Below, in pieces: positions 14,533 to 23,498 of a stretch of 64,000 nucleotides of DNA; positions within the stretch are counted from its first letter, which is position 1, and the number at the start of each line of letters is the position of its first letter. Location of the stretch: positions 1 to 64,000 of the forward strand of contig CATWBO010000001.1 of the NCBI GenBank assembly GCA_958349055.1. The letters are read 5' to 3'. The notes beneath the pieces were generated by a model, which was not told the DNA's origin, searched no databases, and worked only from the letters and a program-made list of their open reading frames with translations. The DNA is from an uncultured bacterium. GTDB lineage: Bacteria; Actinomycetota; Coriobacteriia; Coriobacteriales; Coriobacteriaceae. Made by a program: the position numbers and the translations under genes.

Positions 14533-16445
14533 AGGGCGCGGACTCCCGGCTCGTCGTCGAGCTGCGGAATGGTGCCCACCACGTTATCTGCCAGCCAGTC
14601 CATCTCGACAATCTGCGTGCTCGGCAGCGGGGGAAAGCCCTCGATCTGCACCACGCCGTCTTGACTGTGGAGCTCGCCGCCAAACGGGTTGATGGAGCCC
14701 TCGACGATGCCGTTGCGGAGGAGCTGCACGAGTTTACGCGTCTGATAGGGCAGGCCTGGGGCGTAGCGAATATCGATGACGCCCGAGCTCATGCCGTACC
14801 AGTAGTTGACGGCGCGCACCTGGTTGTCGTCGCTGGTCTCGTCCCACGTGCCGTGCAGCAGGCTGCGCACGATGAGCTCGTAGTAGCGACCCCAGTTCCA
14901 TACGGGCATGGCGATGCCGACGACCTTGCCGTCGACCAGGCGGTGGAGTCCGTAGGCTGTGGGGTCTTCCAGCGACTTGGACATGTCGGCGCCGGTCATG
15001 ACGCTCACGCCTTCGCGATACATGGCTTCGGCAAGGCCTCCGGCGGGCACATCGCCCCAGGTGAGGATTACTTGGGCACGCGGGTCGAGCAGCGAGGCGC
15101 CGATGGCAAAGGCATTGATCTCGCTGAGCGCGCCCGATGCGAAAACAGACGCGTGGTAACCGATGCGGTGGTTATCTGCCATGCTGGCCGCAAGGGCGCC
15201 AAGCAGGAACTTGGCCTCGTACATCTTTCCAAAATACGAGCGCACGCTTTGGTGGGGAAGGCCGATAGAGCAGTTGAGGAATCGCACCTGGGGATACTCA
15301 ACCGCCGCCCTGAGCGTGTATTCCATCAGGCGGTGCGAGGTCGAGAAGATGACGTTCGCCCCATGTTTAACGGCGGTCTCCACGGCAGCATAGAACACGT
15401 CTGGATCGTGGCAGTCCTCGAACGCCTCGGTGCGCACGATGCCGCCAAAGTGCTCGTCAAGGTATTGGCGACCCTGGTCGTGCAGGCTGTCCCAGCTCGA
15501 TGTGGCACACGGAAACTCGTGGATAAAGGCGATGTGCAAGGGGTTGGCTGCCGAGTAGACGGTCTTGCCCATAAAGAAGTTGAGCACACCGGAGGTGGAC
15601 TTGGCGGGTGCCTCTTCCTCGTTGGGCTGGGGTGCCTCGACAAGATCGACCTTTTCCTCGTCGCTTTTGCCGGCAATGACCAGCTCGCGCCAGATCTTGC
15701 ATAGACGGTTTACGACGATGTCCGTCGGCGTGTCCAGCAGACGGTCCTGGTTGTACACATTGAGATAGACGAGCATGGCGTCGGCGGGCGTAATGTCCAG
15801 GTGCTCGCCGCCCGCGCGAAGGTAAGCCCGCTTAAAGAGCAAGAAGGTGTGGCGCAGATAGTCGACCTTTTTCTGCGGCCACTTTTCGGTCAGGTTTTGG
15901 CCGAGCATCTTAGCGAGCGTCTCGTAGCTACCCTCGCGCGAGAACTCGATCTCGTACAGGGGGCAAACGTACCAAAACGCGCAGAACTCGCCGTAGAGGC
16001 GGCTCTCGACCGAATCCCACTTGCCGGGGTAGAGGCGGGTGACCTTGGCCGAAACCGTCGGAGCGTCCAGGAATTTGAGGACGCTGACGCGCTTGTTACC
16101 CTCTTGGACGTAAAACCGATGCATGAACTCGGTGACGATGATGGGGTCGCGATAGCCCTCGGTCACCTGGATGTCGTAGAGGTTGGACCACTTGCGGGCG
16201 AACTCGGTGCTAAACGGCAGCAGCGGCATGAAGTTACACGAGAAGGCGGACTGACGGCCTTTGGTGACCGTGCCCACGACCATCTCGAGCGGAATGTCCC
16301 TCAGGCCGATGTTCTCGCGTTGGCCACAGGGGAGCTGGGCAACGAGGCCATCGAGGTCCGTAAGGTACGGGTACTCACTTTGACTGATGGCGCGACGGCG
16401 CCCCTGCTCGCCGCGCTTGCGTGCTTGACGATAGGCCTCTTCCAT
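14529..16445 (-). CDS. Soluble BMP-family receptor with ParB-like N-terminal domain
   Basis: This is a 638-residue protein. Residues about 40-140 resemble a ParB/Srx-type fold, with IGLRDIPLEMVVGT and the YVQEGNKRVSVLKFL signature; a helical linker follows to about 290. From about 300 (PLHIAFIHEFP) onward it resembles the periplasmic-binding fold of basic membrane (BMP) proteins, with FLNCSIG and a conserved receptor core. There is no signal peptide, lipobox or transmembrane helix, so it should be cytosolic, unlike normal BMP lipoproteins. It is coupled by ATGA to a metallophosphoesterase. I infer a sensor for a nucleoside-like ligand; the function is not established. Confidence 0.72.
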   Translation of the reverse strand: MEEAYRQARKRGEQGRRRAISQSEYPYLTDLDGLVAQLPCGQRENIGLRDIPLEMVVGTVTKGRQSAFSCNFMPLLPFSTEFARKWSNLYDIQVTEGYRDPIIVTEFMHRFYVQEGNKRVSVLKFLDAPTVSAKVTRLYPGKWDSVESRLYGEFCAFWYVCPLYEIEFSREGSYETLAKMLGQNLTEKWPQKKVDYLRHTFLLFKRAYLRAGGEHLDITPADAMLVYLNVYNQDRLLDTPTDIVVNRLCKIWRELVIAGKSDEEKVDLVEAPQPNEEEAPAKSTSGVLNFFMGKTVYSAANPLHIAFIHEFPCATSSWDSLHDQGRQYLDEHFGGIVRTEAFEDCHDPDVFYAAVETAVKHGANVIFSTSHRLMEYTLRAAVEYPQVRFLNCSIGLPHQSVRSYFGKMYEAKFLLGALAASMADNHRIGYHASVFASGALSEINAFAIGASLLDPRAQVILTWGDVPAGGLAEAMYREGVSVMTGADMSKSLEDPTAYGLHRLVDGKVVGIAMPVWNWGRYYELIVRSLLHGTWDETSDDNQVRAVNYWYGMSSGVIDIRYAPGLPYQTRKLVQLLRNGIVEGSINPFGGELHSQDGVVQIEGFPPLPSTQIVEMDWLADNVVGTIPQLDDEPGVRAL

Positions 16446-16501
16446 GGTGTATGCCCCCTTAGTCGTTTAAACAACTATATAACCAATACTACCACGATGC
16501 C

Positions 16502-16542
16502 AAAACCACCACAAAGGTGCCTGTCCCCTTTGTGGTGGTTTT
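16502..16542. repeat. REP-like palindrome, copy 2
   Basis: AAAACCACCACAAAGG is complementary to CCTTTGTGGTGGTTTT around a short centre containing TGCCTGTCC. The stop codon of the leftward mscS gene begins at its right edge. Confidence 0.85.
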
Positions 16543-17308
16543 AGGCGATGATGGGGGCGATGGCGCGGATACAGGCGTCGGCTGCCGTGAAGGTGGTGCT
16601 GTCGTCGCTGACGATAAAGATGATCTTGCCCTTGATGCCAAAGTCGCCGATCTCGCTAAAGAGCACATAAGGCTCTTTGTCAAAGCCCGAGATGGGAAGC
16701 ACGGCGGCCTTGGTGGCGCTGGTCAGCTCGTCTGCCAGTGCGTCGAGCGAGGCCCACTTGGACGTGTCCTTTACGGCAACGGGCACGGCCACGCGACCAA
16801 AGGGCATGAGATGCACGAGTGTGTTCTTGGAGATGTTGGAGTTGGGGACGATGATGGTCTGTCCGCAGGCGTCCTCGATAGTCGTGTGGCGCCAGGTGAT
16901 GTCTTGGACCACGCCCGACACGCCGCCGACCTCGATATTGTCGCCGGGTTTGATGATGCCCATAAACGTTACCTGCATACCGCCGATGAGGTTTGAGAGC
17001 GTGTCCTGAAAACCGAGCGAGATGGCGATACCGCCGACGCCAAGAGCGGCGACGAGCGCGTTTGCGTTAATGCCAAAGCAGTTGTCGAGGATAAAGCTGC
17101 CGCCGATCATCCAGATGACGGCGCGCGCGATGTTGATGAAGATGCTCGATGCCGGAAGTGGGTTATCGTCTCGGTTAAGCAGATGGTGCAGGGTCTTGGA
17201 CGCGACCTTGGCGGCGATGGCAGTGCCCAGGGTCAAGATGCCGGCCCAAATGATGTTGTGGACCCATCGTTGCTCAAAGAAATGAAGAATCGGCTCAAAC
17301 AATTCCAT
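16541..17308 (-). CDS. Small-conductance mechanosensitive channel (MscS family)
   Basis: MscS-type channels open under membrane tension to release solutes. The 255-residue protein has three hydrophobic segments, the last being the pore helix (ALVAALGVGGIAISLGFQDTLSNLIGG). The MscS beta domain follows, with IKPGDNIEVGGVSGVVQDITWRHT and IVPNSNI. The length is near that of minimal MscS (about 286). ATG 17308 is nine bases after GAGGAGG; two upstream in-frame ATGs lack sites. Confidence 0.92.
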   Translation of the reverse strand: MELFEPILHFFEQRWVHNIIWAGILTLGTAIAAKVASKTLHHLLNRDDNPLPASSIFINIARAVIWMIGGSFILDNCFGINANALVAALGVGGIAISLGFQDTLSNLIGGMQVTFMGIIKPGDNIEVGGVSGVVQDITWRHTTIEDACGQTIIVPNSNISKNTLVHLMPFGRVAVPVAVKDTSKWASLDALADELTSATKAAVLPISGFDKEPYVLFSEIGDFGIKGKIIFIVSDDSTTFTAADACIRAIAPIIA

Positions 17309-17351
17309 GTAGGGAAACCTCCTCATGATCATCCAACCATGATACCCACCA

Positions 17352-17385
17352 AGAAGCCCGTCCGATCAAATTCGGACGGGCTTCT
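17352..17385 (-). terminator. Hairpin downstream of the 5'-nucleotidase gene
   Basis: AGAAGCCCGTCCGA pairs perfectly with TCGGACGGGCTTCT around a six-base centre. The T-tract on the minus side is weak, so rating it as a terminator rests mainly on stem strength and position. Confidence 0.65.
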
Positions 17386-17436
17386 GTGCTCGATATAAGG
17401 TTTACGCGGCGGGGCTGCAAGGCCCGGCGGTGTAGC

Positions 17437-19467
17437 TTAGCGTCGACGCTTCCAGATAATGCCGAGAATGATGATGACGATGCCGCCGATGACGCATGCG
17501 CCGATCACGGCTAGCGTGCGGTCTCCCGTTGCGGCGAGCTTGCCGGTCGTCTTCTTGGTGATGACCTTCGTGGTCGTAACGTCCGTCTTAGGCGAGGGTT
17601 CAGGCGTCGGGGCCGGTGTGGGTGTGGGGTCCATGGCAGCGGAGCCAAAGCTGATGGTGCCCGCGAGCGAGGCCATCTTGTTCTCCCAGCCGTTCTGCCC
17701 AATTAGCGCCCTTAGCGCTGACTCGCAGGTACCCCACTCGGTGTACTTGGTGGCGTTTGCGAAGGTGGGGAAGTCGGTCGTGTTGGTGATGATGTAGTTG
17801 TTGGTGGCGACGGTGTAGGTCTTGGCGGGGTCGAGCGTGCTGCCATCCTTGGTGAGCGTGGCGCTCACGATGCGCTTGCCTTCGGGCTGCGTCCAATCGA
17901 TTGTCACGTTGATTCCGCCGAAGGAAAGGACGCTGCCGGAGTCGTCGCGCCACTTGTACATGTCTTGCGCCTCCTGCTCGGTGTGGCCGGCCGCTACGTA
18001 GGCTTGCTGAAGCTCGTAGCTGTGATTGCACTCGTCGCTGATCTGCAGCGAGTGCTCGAGCGCTGCCAGGAAGTCCGCACCGGTCATGGTCCAGGTCTCC
18101 ACGGTGTTGCCGTAGGGTGAGATAGCGATGACGTTGCCGGCAGTCACATCGCCCGCCGCGATGCCGCCGCGGATGCCGCCCGCGTTTTCGATGGCAAGGT
18201 CCGCGCCCGTCAGGTCAAGATAGGAGCCGCAGATCACATGTCCGATGGTCTGGGCCTTGGTGGTGTCGCCCTCCTTGCTGGGGCGGAAATCGGTGGTGCG
18301 CACCATCTCCCAGCCGTGCGTGCCAGATGCGTTCTCGCCGTAGAAATAATTGGTAGAGCTCGTGCCGAGCACCTCGCTCGATGCGGCGCTAAAGGCATCG
18401 TCGAGCGGCTTGATCTTGTTGTCGTGGACCTCATCAAGGGTGCTCTGATAGGTGGAGCCCTTGTTGGGGTCGGTCAAAAGAACGTTTACATCCTTGGCGG
18501 TATAGAGCTTCTCGTCGCTTTTGCCTGCGTATACTGCCACCGTGTCATCGTCGGTGCTTTCAGTGCCCTTGGTGTCGTACTCGTAGGGGACGGAAAGCAG
18601 TCCCACTTCGGCAAAGGCGCTGCCCGCCTCGACAACGTGGATTGTCTTGCCGTCGGCTCCCGTCACCTTCTCGTTAAGGTTGATGTGCTCGTGGCCTGCG
18701 ATAAGGGCATCGACGCCACGGAGCCGCGTGGCAAAGGTCTTGGCGTCGAGCGTGTGCGCGATACAAACAACAACATCGCAGCCCTCCTTGCGCAGCTGCT
18801 CTGCCTCGGCATTGATGGCGTTCGTGGCACTCGAGAAGTTGGTGCCCGCGACTAGGTCTGCACGCAGCGAGGAGCCAAGCGACTCATCCATGGCTCCTAC
18901 AACGCCGACCTTGATCTGGTAGGCGAACGTTGAGTGATTTTCACTGTCCTCCCAGGTGCGGTTGAGCGTCTTCGTGATGCTCGAGCTCCATACGCCGTTC
19001 GAGGACGTTGCATTCGCGCAAAGCATGGCGAAGGGTGTGCTGGTGGTGCTGGAGCCTGTCATGGTGCGGAGTTTGTCCGCGCCATAGCTCCAGTCGTGGT
19101 TGCCTGGCGTGGTCGCGTCGTAGCCATCGGCGTAGAAGGTGTCCATGAGCTCGGCGATGCTCTTGCCCTCGCTCATGGTGGCGAAGGACTGTCCGTGGAA
19201 GGTATCACCCGCATCGAGCAAAAGATCGGGGGCGTTGCCCTGGGCGCTATAGAGAACCGCCAGTCCGTCAAAGCCGACGGTGCCGGTGCCCTTGCTTTCG
19301 TTGTAGCTGAACTTGTAGCTGCCGTGGATATCGTTGGTGTGCATGACGGTCACAGAGCCGTCAATAGCGGTGGGCGGGTTCCCCGCGAAAGCGAGGCTGG
19401 GTGCGCCAGTGAGCACGCCGGCAAGCAGCGCGGCGGTTAACGCAAGGCGGGGGACGAATCTTTTCAT
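17437..19467 (-). CDS. Cell-wall-anchored 5'-nucleotidase / metallophosphatase
   Basis: This is a secreted nucleotidase of 676 residues. It has a signal peptide ending LAFAG at about residue 28. The metallophosphatase domain shows HTNDIHGS, DAGDTFHG, PGNHDWSYG, AHTLD and GHEH. The 5'-nucleotidase C-terminal domain contains NAGGIRGG and YGNTVETWTM. A Pro/Thr-rich linker (TPTPAPTPEPSP) precedes a sorting signal of LAATGD, a hydrophobic span and KRRR, so a sortase is expected to attach it. A likely role is releasing nucleosides or phosphate from extracellular nucleotides. ATG 19467 follows GGAGA. Confidence 0.93.
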   Translation of the reverse strand: MKRFVPRLALTAALLAGVLTGAPSLAFAGNPPTAIDGSVTVMHTNDIHGSYKFSYNESKGTGTVGFDGLAVLYSAQGNAPDLLLDAGDTFHGQSFATMSEGKSIAELMDTFYADGYDATTPGNHDWSYGADKLRTMTGSSTTSTPFAMLCANATSSNGVWSSSITKTLNRTWEDSENHSTFAYQIKVGVVGAMDESLGSSLRADLVAGTNFSSATNAINAEAEQLRKEGCDVVVCIAHTLDAKTFATRLRGVDALIAGHEHINLNEKVTGADGKTIHVVEAGSAFAEVGLLSVPYEYDTKGTESTDDDTVAVYAGKSDEKLYTAKDVNVLLTDPNKGSTYQSTLDEVHDNKIKPLDDAFSAASSEVLGTSSTNYFYGENASGTHGWEMVRTTDFRPSKEGDTTKAQTIGHVICGSYLDLTGADLAIENAGGIRGGIAAGDVTAGNVIAISPYGNTVETWTMTGADFLAALEHSLQISDECNHSYELQQAYVAAGHTEQEAQDMYKWRDDSGSVLSFGGINVTIDWTQPEGKRIVSATLTKDGSTLDPAKTYTVATNNYIITNTTDFPTFANATKYTEWGTCESALRALIGQNGWENKMASLAGTISFGSAAMDPTPTPAPTPEPSPKTDVTTTKVITKKTTGKLAATGDRTLAVIGACVIGGIVIIILGIIWKRRR

Positions 19468-19490
19468 GGCAGTCTCCTTAGTCCTTAACA

Positions 19491-19531
19491 AAAACCACCA
19501 CAAAGGTGCCTGTCCCCTTTGTGGTGGTTTT
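19491..19531. repeat. REP-like palindrome, copy 3
   Basis: It is nearly identical to copy 2 at 16502 across the whole 41-base palindrome. It begins eight bases beyond the stop of the leftward ABC ATPase gene. Confidence 0.85.
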
Positions 19532-19539
19532 CTAAGTCG

Positions 19540-20334
19540 TTAGCTTAGTAGCATGCGGTCGTTGGCGAGCTCGCCGCCCGAGACCTCCTCAAACTTCTGA
19601 AGCAGGTCGGCCACGGTGAGCGACTTTTTCTCGTCGCCCGCCACGTCGTAGATCACGTGGCCCTCGTGCATCATGATCAGACGGTTGCCCAGACGGATGG
19701 CGTCGTTCATGTTGTGCGTGACCATGAGCGTGGTCAGGCGGTTCTCGTCGACGATCTCCTCGGTCAGGTTGAGCACCTTAGAGGCCGTCTTGGGGTCGAG
19801 GGCCGCCGTGTGCTCGTCGAGCAGCAGCAGGCGCGGCTTGGTGAGCGTGGCCATCAGCAGGGTGAGTGCCTGGCGCTGGCCGCCCGAGAGCAGGCCGACC
19901 TTGGCGTTGAGGCGCGTGTCCAGACCAAGGTCCAGGCGCTTGAGCAGCTCAACGTACTCGTCCTTCTCGGCCTTGGTGACGCCCCACGAAAGACCGCGAC
20001 GCTGGCCGCGACGCTTGGCGAGGGCCAAGTTCTCGGCAATCTGCATGTCGGCTGCGGTGCCGCGCATGGGATCCTGGAACACGCGACCCAGGTACTTGGC
20101 GCGCTGCGACTCGCTCAGACGCGAGATGTCGTTGCCATCGAGCTCAATAACGCCCGAATCGAGCGGGTACACGCCGGCGATCATATTGAGCAGCGTGGAC
20201 TTGCCGGCGCCGTTGCCGCCAATCACGGTTACAAAGTCGCCATCGTTGAGGGTGAGGTCGACGCCGGTGAGCGCGCGCTTCTCGGTGACGGTGCCCTTGT
20301 TAAAGGTCTTCTTGACGTGCGAGAGCTTAAGCAT
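19540..20334 (-). CDS. ABC transporter ATP-binding protein (TrpZ/LptB-like)
   Basis: This is the 264-residue ATPase of an amino-acid-type uptake system. It has Walker A GGNGAGKSTLL near residue 38, the signature LLSGGQRQALTLL, Walker B LLLLDEHTA and the H-loop MVTHN. It overlaps the end of the permease gene by eight bases (ATGCTTAA), which favours ATG 20334 over the ATG nine bases upstream. Together with the permease and the lipoprotein it matches the TrpXYZ-type systems of Gram-positives; the tryptophan substrate is inference. Confidence 0.88.
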   Translation of the reverse strand: MLKLSHVKKTFNKGTVTEKRALTGVDLTLNDGDFVTVIGGNGAGKSTLLNMIAGVYPLDSGVIELDGNDISRLSESQRAKYLGRVFQDPMRGTAADMQIAENLALAKRRGQRRGLSWGVTKAEKDEYVELLKRLDLGLDTRLNAKVGLLSGGQRQALTLLMATLTKPRLLLLDEHTAALDPKTASKVLNLTEEIVDENRLTTLMVTHNMNDAIRLGNRLIMMHEGHVIYDVAGDEKKSLTVADLLQKFEEVSGGELANDRMLLS

Positions 20335-21250
20335 CTGCCTCATCTCCCTTCGTGTAGGAGCTGCGGAGCTTATAGCGCTCCCAAACCACGGGCACGCACA
20401 GGGCCACGGCGACGATCACGGCGGAGAGCAGCTTCATGTCGTTGGCGTCCATGCCCAGCTGCAGCACGATGGCGCGGATAAGGAAGTACACCACGGAGCC
20501 AAAGACGGCGGAGGCAAGACGGACGCTAAACTGCGTGAGGCCGCCGGGCAGCAGGCGACCGAGCACCTCGCCGATGACGATGGCGGCAAGACCGATAACG
20601 ATGGCGCCGGTGCCCATGCCAATGTCGGCATACTTCTGGCTCTGGCAGATGAGCGCACCCGAAAGGCCAATGAGGGCGTTGGAGAGCACGAGGGCGATCA
20701 TTTTGGTGGTGTTGGTGTTAACGCCCAGGGCGCGGATCATGTACTCGTTGTTGCCGGTGGCACGCAGCGCCGAGCCGATCTCGGTGCCAAAGAACCAGTA
20801 CAGGATGGCGACGATGGCCACGGCCAGCACAATGCCTAGGATAATGGCAACAGTGGACTGCGGCAGGCCCGTCATGTTGCTGACGGATGAGAAGATAGTG
20901 CCCTTGGCAAGGATGGGCGTATTGGACTTGCCCATGATGCGCAGGTTGATGGACCACAGACTGATCTGCGTAAGGATTCCGGCGAGGATTGCGGGAATCT
21001 CAAAGACGGTGGTCAAGATGCCCGTGACGGCGCCCGCGATGGCGCCGGCGCACATGCCGGCCAGCACGGCGAGCAAGGGGTCGACGTTATTGTTGACGAT
21101 GAGCACGGCGCAGACACAGCCGCCGAGGGCAAAGCTGCCGTCACAGGTCATATCGGGGATGTCGAGCAGGCGGAACGTGATAAACACGCCAAGCACCATA
21201 ATGCCCCAGAGGACGCCCTGCGAAACGGCGCCCTGCAATGCAATGAGCAT
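20327..21250 (-). CDS. ABC transporter permease (TrpY/YcjP-like, branched-chain type fold)
   Basis: This integral membrane protein of 307 residues has about eight to nine hydrophobic helices and the family motifs FRLLDIPDMTCDGSFALGG near the N terminus and ALSNALIGLSGAL-like sequence at mid-length. It belongs to the permease group that pairs with ABC_sub_bind lipoproteins. It sits between its ATPase (overlap) and the lipoprotein gene upstream, separated from the latter by 204 bases that hold two hairpins. Confidence 0.88.
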   Translation of the reverse strand: MLIALQGAVSQGVLWGIMVLGVFITFRLLDIPDMTCDGSFALGGCVCAVLIVNNNVDPLLAVLAGMCAGAIAGAVTGILTTVFEIPAILAGILTQISLWSINLRIMGKSNTPILAKGTIFSSVSNMTGLPQSTVAIILGIVLAVAIVAILYWFFGTEIGSALRATGNNEYMIRALGVNTNTTKMIALVLSNALIGLSGALICQSQKYADIGMGTGAIVIGLAAIVIGEVLGRLLPGGLTQFSVRLASAVFGSVVYFLIRAIVLQLGMDANDMKLLSAVIVAVALCVPVVWERYKLRSSYTKGDEADA

Positions 21251-21326
21251 GCTTCATACCTCCTAGGATAGGGTGGACACGTGAGTCACCATGATAGCGG
21301 TAACAATGCATAAAAGAGTTGCGGAC

Positions 21327-21383
21327 GGATGTTTTGTCTCATCCGAAACAAGCAGGGCGAACGCCGGTCTTTGGCGTTCGCCC
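21327..21383 (-). terminator. Intercistronic hairpins between lipoprotein and permease genes
   Basis: CGGATG/CATCCG lies at 21327-21346. GGGCGAACGCC at 21355-21365 pairs perfectly with GGCGTTCGCCC at 21373-21383. On the minus strand these lie after the substrate-binding gene and could lower expression of the permease and ATPase relative to the binding protein. Confidence 0.55.
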
Positions 21384-21454
21384 CAAGGACTCAGATATTG
21401 AATAACGCGGCTGTGGCGCGCGTGCGGGCCCTAGACGCGTTACCGCGCATGGCG

Positions 21455-22435
21455 CTACTCGTCCAGAGCGGAAAGGTCGATGCCTAGGGCCGCGGCCATC
21501 TCGTCGTTCTTGACGACGACCAGGTCCTTGCTCGAGAGGTGCTTGATCGGCATATCCTCGGGCTTGGCCTCGCCCTTCAGGATCTTAACGGCCATCTCGC
21601 CCGCGGCGTAGCCCAGGTCCTTATAGTTGATGGAGAGGGTGAACAGGCCGCCGGCCATGCACATACCCTCCTCGCCGGTCACGAAGGGGAGCTTATTCTC
21701 CTTGCAGATCTGGCCGACCTGCGAAGCGCCCGCGGCGATGGTGTTGTCAGTGGGGGAGTACAGCGCGTCGACCTTGCCCACGGCAGACTCGACGACGGAC
21801 TGAATCTCGTTGGAGCTCGAGACGGTGAAGTCAGTGTACTCGAGGCCCAGCTTGTCGAGCTCCTTCTTGGCGGCCTTGATCTGGACGTCGGAGTTGGACT
21901 CGGCGGTGCAGTAGAGCAGGCCGACCTTTTTAACGTCGGGCAGGACCTTCTGCATCATCTCGAGCTGCTCGGCGACCGGGGTGAGGTCGGAAGCGCCGGT
22001 GACGTTGGTGCCGGGCTTGTCGTTGTCCTGGACCAGGCCGGAGGCGGCGTAGTCGGTGATGGCACAGCCCACGATGGGGATATCGGCCGTGGCGCCGGCG
22101 GCAGCCTGCGCGGCGGGCGTGGCGATGGCATAAATCAGGTTGACGTTGTCGCCCACAAACTTGTCGGCAATGGACTTACACGTGGACTGGTCGTTCTGGG
22201 CGTTCTTCTGGTCGATCTTGACCTTAAGGCCGCACTCCTTGATGGCCTTGACAAAGCCGTCGTTGGCGGCATCGAGTGCGGAGTGCTCGGTGAGTTGCAG
22301 AACGCCGATGGTGTAGTCGGAGCCGGCGGCTGCAGAGCCGGAACCAGAGTTGCCGCCGCATCCGGCAAGCGGGGCGAGCGCGAGCAGGCCGGCGGAGACC
22401 AGAAGGCTCCTGCGGCTGATGGTGATGTCCTTCAT
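21455..22435 (-). CDS. ABC substrate-binding lipoprotein (TrpX-like)
   Basis: This extracellular receptor has 326 residues. The signal peptide has a twin-arginine style start (ISRRSLLVSAG) and a lipobox LAGC, so it may be Tat-exported and lipid-anchored. The mature part has the ABC_sub_bind fold: YTIGVLQLTEHSALD, IYAIATPAAQA, VGLLYCTAESNS and PTDNTIAAG. The ligand is probably an aromatic amino acid or related compound, by analogy with TrpX; this is not proven. ATG 22435 begins the signal peptide. No T-box was recognised in the short upstream region. Confidence 0.88.
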   Translation of the reverse strand: MKDITISRRSLLVSAGLLALAPLAGCGGNSGSGSAAAGSDYTIGVLQLTEHSALDAANDGFVKAIKECGLKVKIDQKNAQNDQSTCKSIADKFVGDNVNLIYAIATPAAQAAAGATADIPIVGCAITDYAASGLVQDNDKPGTNVTGASDLTPVAEQLEMMQKVLPDVKKVGLLYCTAESNSDVQIKAAKKELDKLGLEYTDFTVSSSNEIQSVVESAVGKVDALYSPTDNTIAAGASQVGQICKENKLPFVTGEEGMCMAGGLFTLSINYKDLGYAAGEMAVKILKGEAKPEDMPIKHLSSKDLVVVKNDEMAAALGIDLSALDE

Positions 22436-22595
22436 ATCATTACCCCCAGTATAAAAATGGCTGGAAACACTGCACTGGGACAAAGTGCAAGTGGAACTAT
22501 AGTAGCGCTGATGTCCATTTTTACAACAGCCTGGCGGGTTTTTTAATACAGAACCGGATGGGCGGTACGGGTAGTCGAATGGACGGCGGAGGGTC

Positions 22596-23381
22596 TTATG
22601 CGGCGGAGGCGGCGTCGTCCTCGTCCAGGGCGGCGAAGAGCTTCTTGCCGTCGAGGAGACGTGTGGTGACGTTTCTCATGCGGCCGATCTCAACGGTGCG
22701 CAGCGTGTCGTCGGCGCCTCGCGCGTCATAGACCGTTCCCAGCAAATACGAGATGCCGTCTCGTTGCTTGATGGCAAAGGGCCGGAGTGTCATCCGTGCC
22801 ACTTCGACCTCTCCGCGTGCCGTGACACTCGAAATATCAAAACTCACTGTGGTTCCGTGGTCGATGGCCTGCTCGATGAGCTCGCAGGCATCGATGCGCT
22901 TGACAGGCGTGTGCGTGGTCTTGGTAGATTTGCCGCCCACGCTTGGAGCGGGCTCGGGTGCATCGAGGTAGCCGCGAACGTCGGCGCTCGCCATGGCGAC
23001 CAAGTGCTGCGCCATGCTTTTTCGAATGGCGATGGGCGTGGAGCGGTTGCGCATGACCATACCGTGGAGCCGGATGATCTCTTCGTCGGTGAGCGGACGG
23101 GTCAAGAGCCGATAACCCACGCCGCGCTTGTACTCAATTTCGTATCCGGCATGGCGAAGTGCGGAGATGGCGGTGTAGATGCTGCGCCGCGCCGCCGAGA
23201 TGGGCATGCGGGCGGGGTCGTCGGGATGGGCGAGGCGCCGGATCAACTCATCGGAAAGCATGGCCTTGTCCTCGCCGGTGTTTTCGCTTAATAGTTGCAG
23301 GATGCGAACGGCGCGATAGGCTGCCATCGAGGCGGCGCCCCTCGTCGTGGTCTCGTAAGTTTCAACAGCGGTTTCGGTCAT
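22596..23381 (-). CDS. Transcriptional regulator with HTH and WYL-like domain
   Basis: The 261-residue protein has an N-terminal winged-helix-like region (AYRAVRILQLLSENTGEDKAMLSDEL, then SIYTAISALRHAGYEIEY), as in DeoR/YafY-type regulators. The C-terminal half resembles a WYL domain (TVSFDISSVTARGEVEVARMTLRPFAIKQRDGISYLLG). Such proteins bind DNA and sense small ligands or nucleic acid. The target is unknown; the neighbouring transporter and asnS are candidates by position only. ATG 23381 is used because GGAAAGGA lies ten bases upstream. Confidence 0.75.
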   Translation of the reverse strand: MTETAVETYETTTRGAASMAAYRAVRILQLLSENTGEDKAMLSDELIRRLAHPDDPARMPISAARRSIYTAISALRHAGYEIEYKRGVGYRLLTRPLTDEEIIRLHGMVMRNRSTPIAIRKSMAQHLVAMASADVRGYLDAPEPAPSVGGKSTKTTHTPVKRIDACELIEQAIDHGTTVSFDISSVTARGEVEVARMTLRPFAIKQRDGISYLLGTVYDARGADDTLRTVEIGRMRNVTTRLLDGKKLFAALDEDDAASAA

Positions 23382-23498
23382 GGCGCCCACGTCCTTTCCG
23401 TTTTGGGTGGCGACGGTATGGAGCCTAGGACGCGGGGCTTTCCCAGGGGTGCAGGACGCCCTGGGCGGTCGGTAGTCGTCGGCAAGCGGCGGGTCGAG

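Noticed and set aside
22436..22595. T-box or trp riboswitch before the TrpX-like gene
   Set aside because: The region is only 160 bases and no T-box core (AGGGTGGNACCGCG) or specifier hairpin was found.
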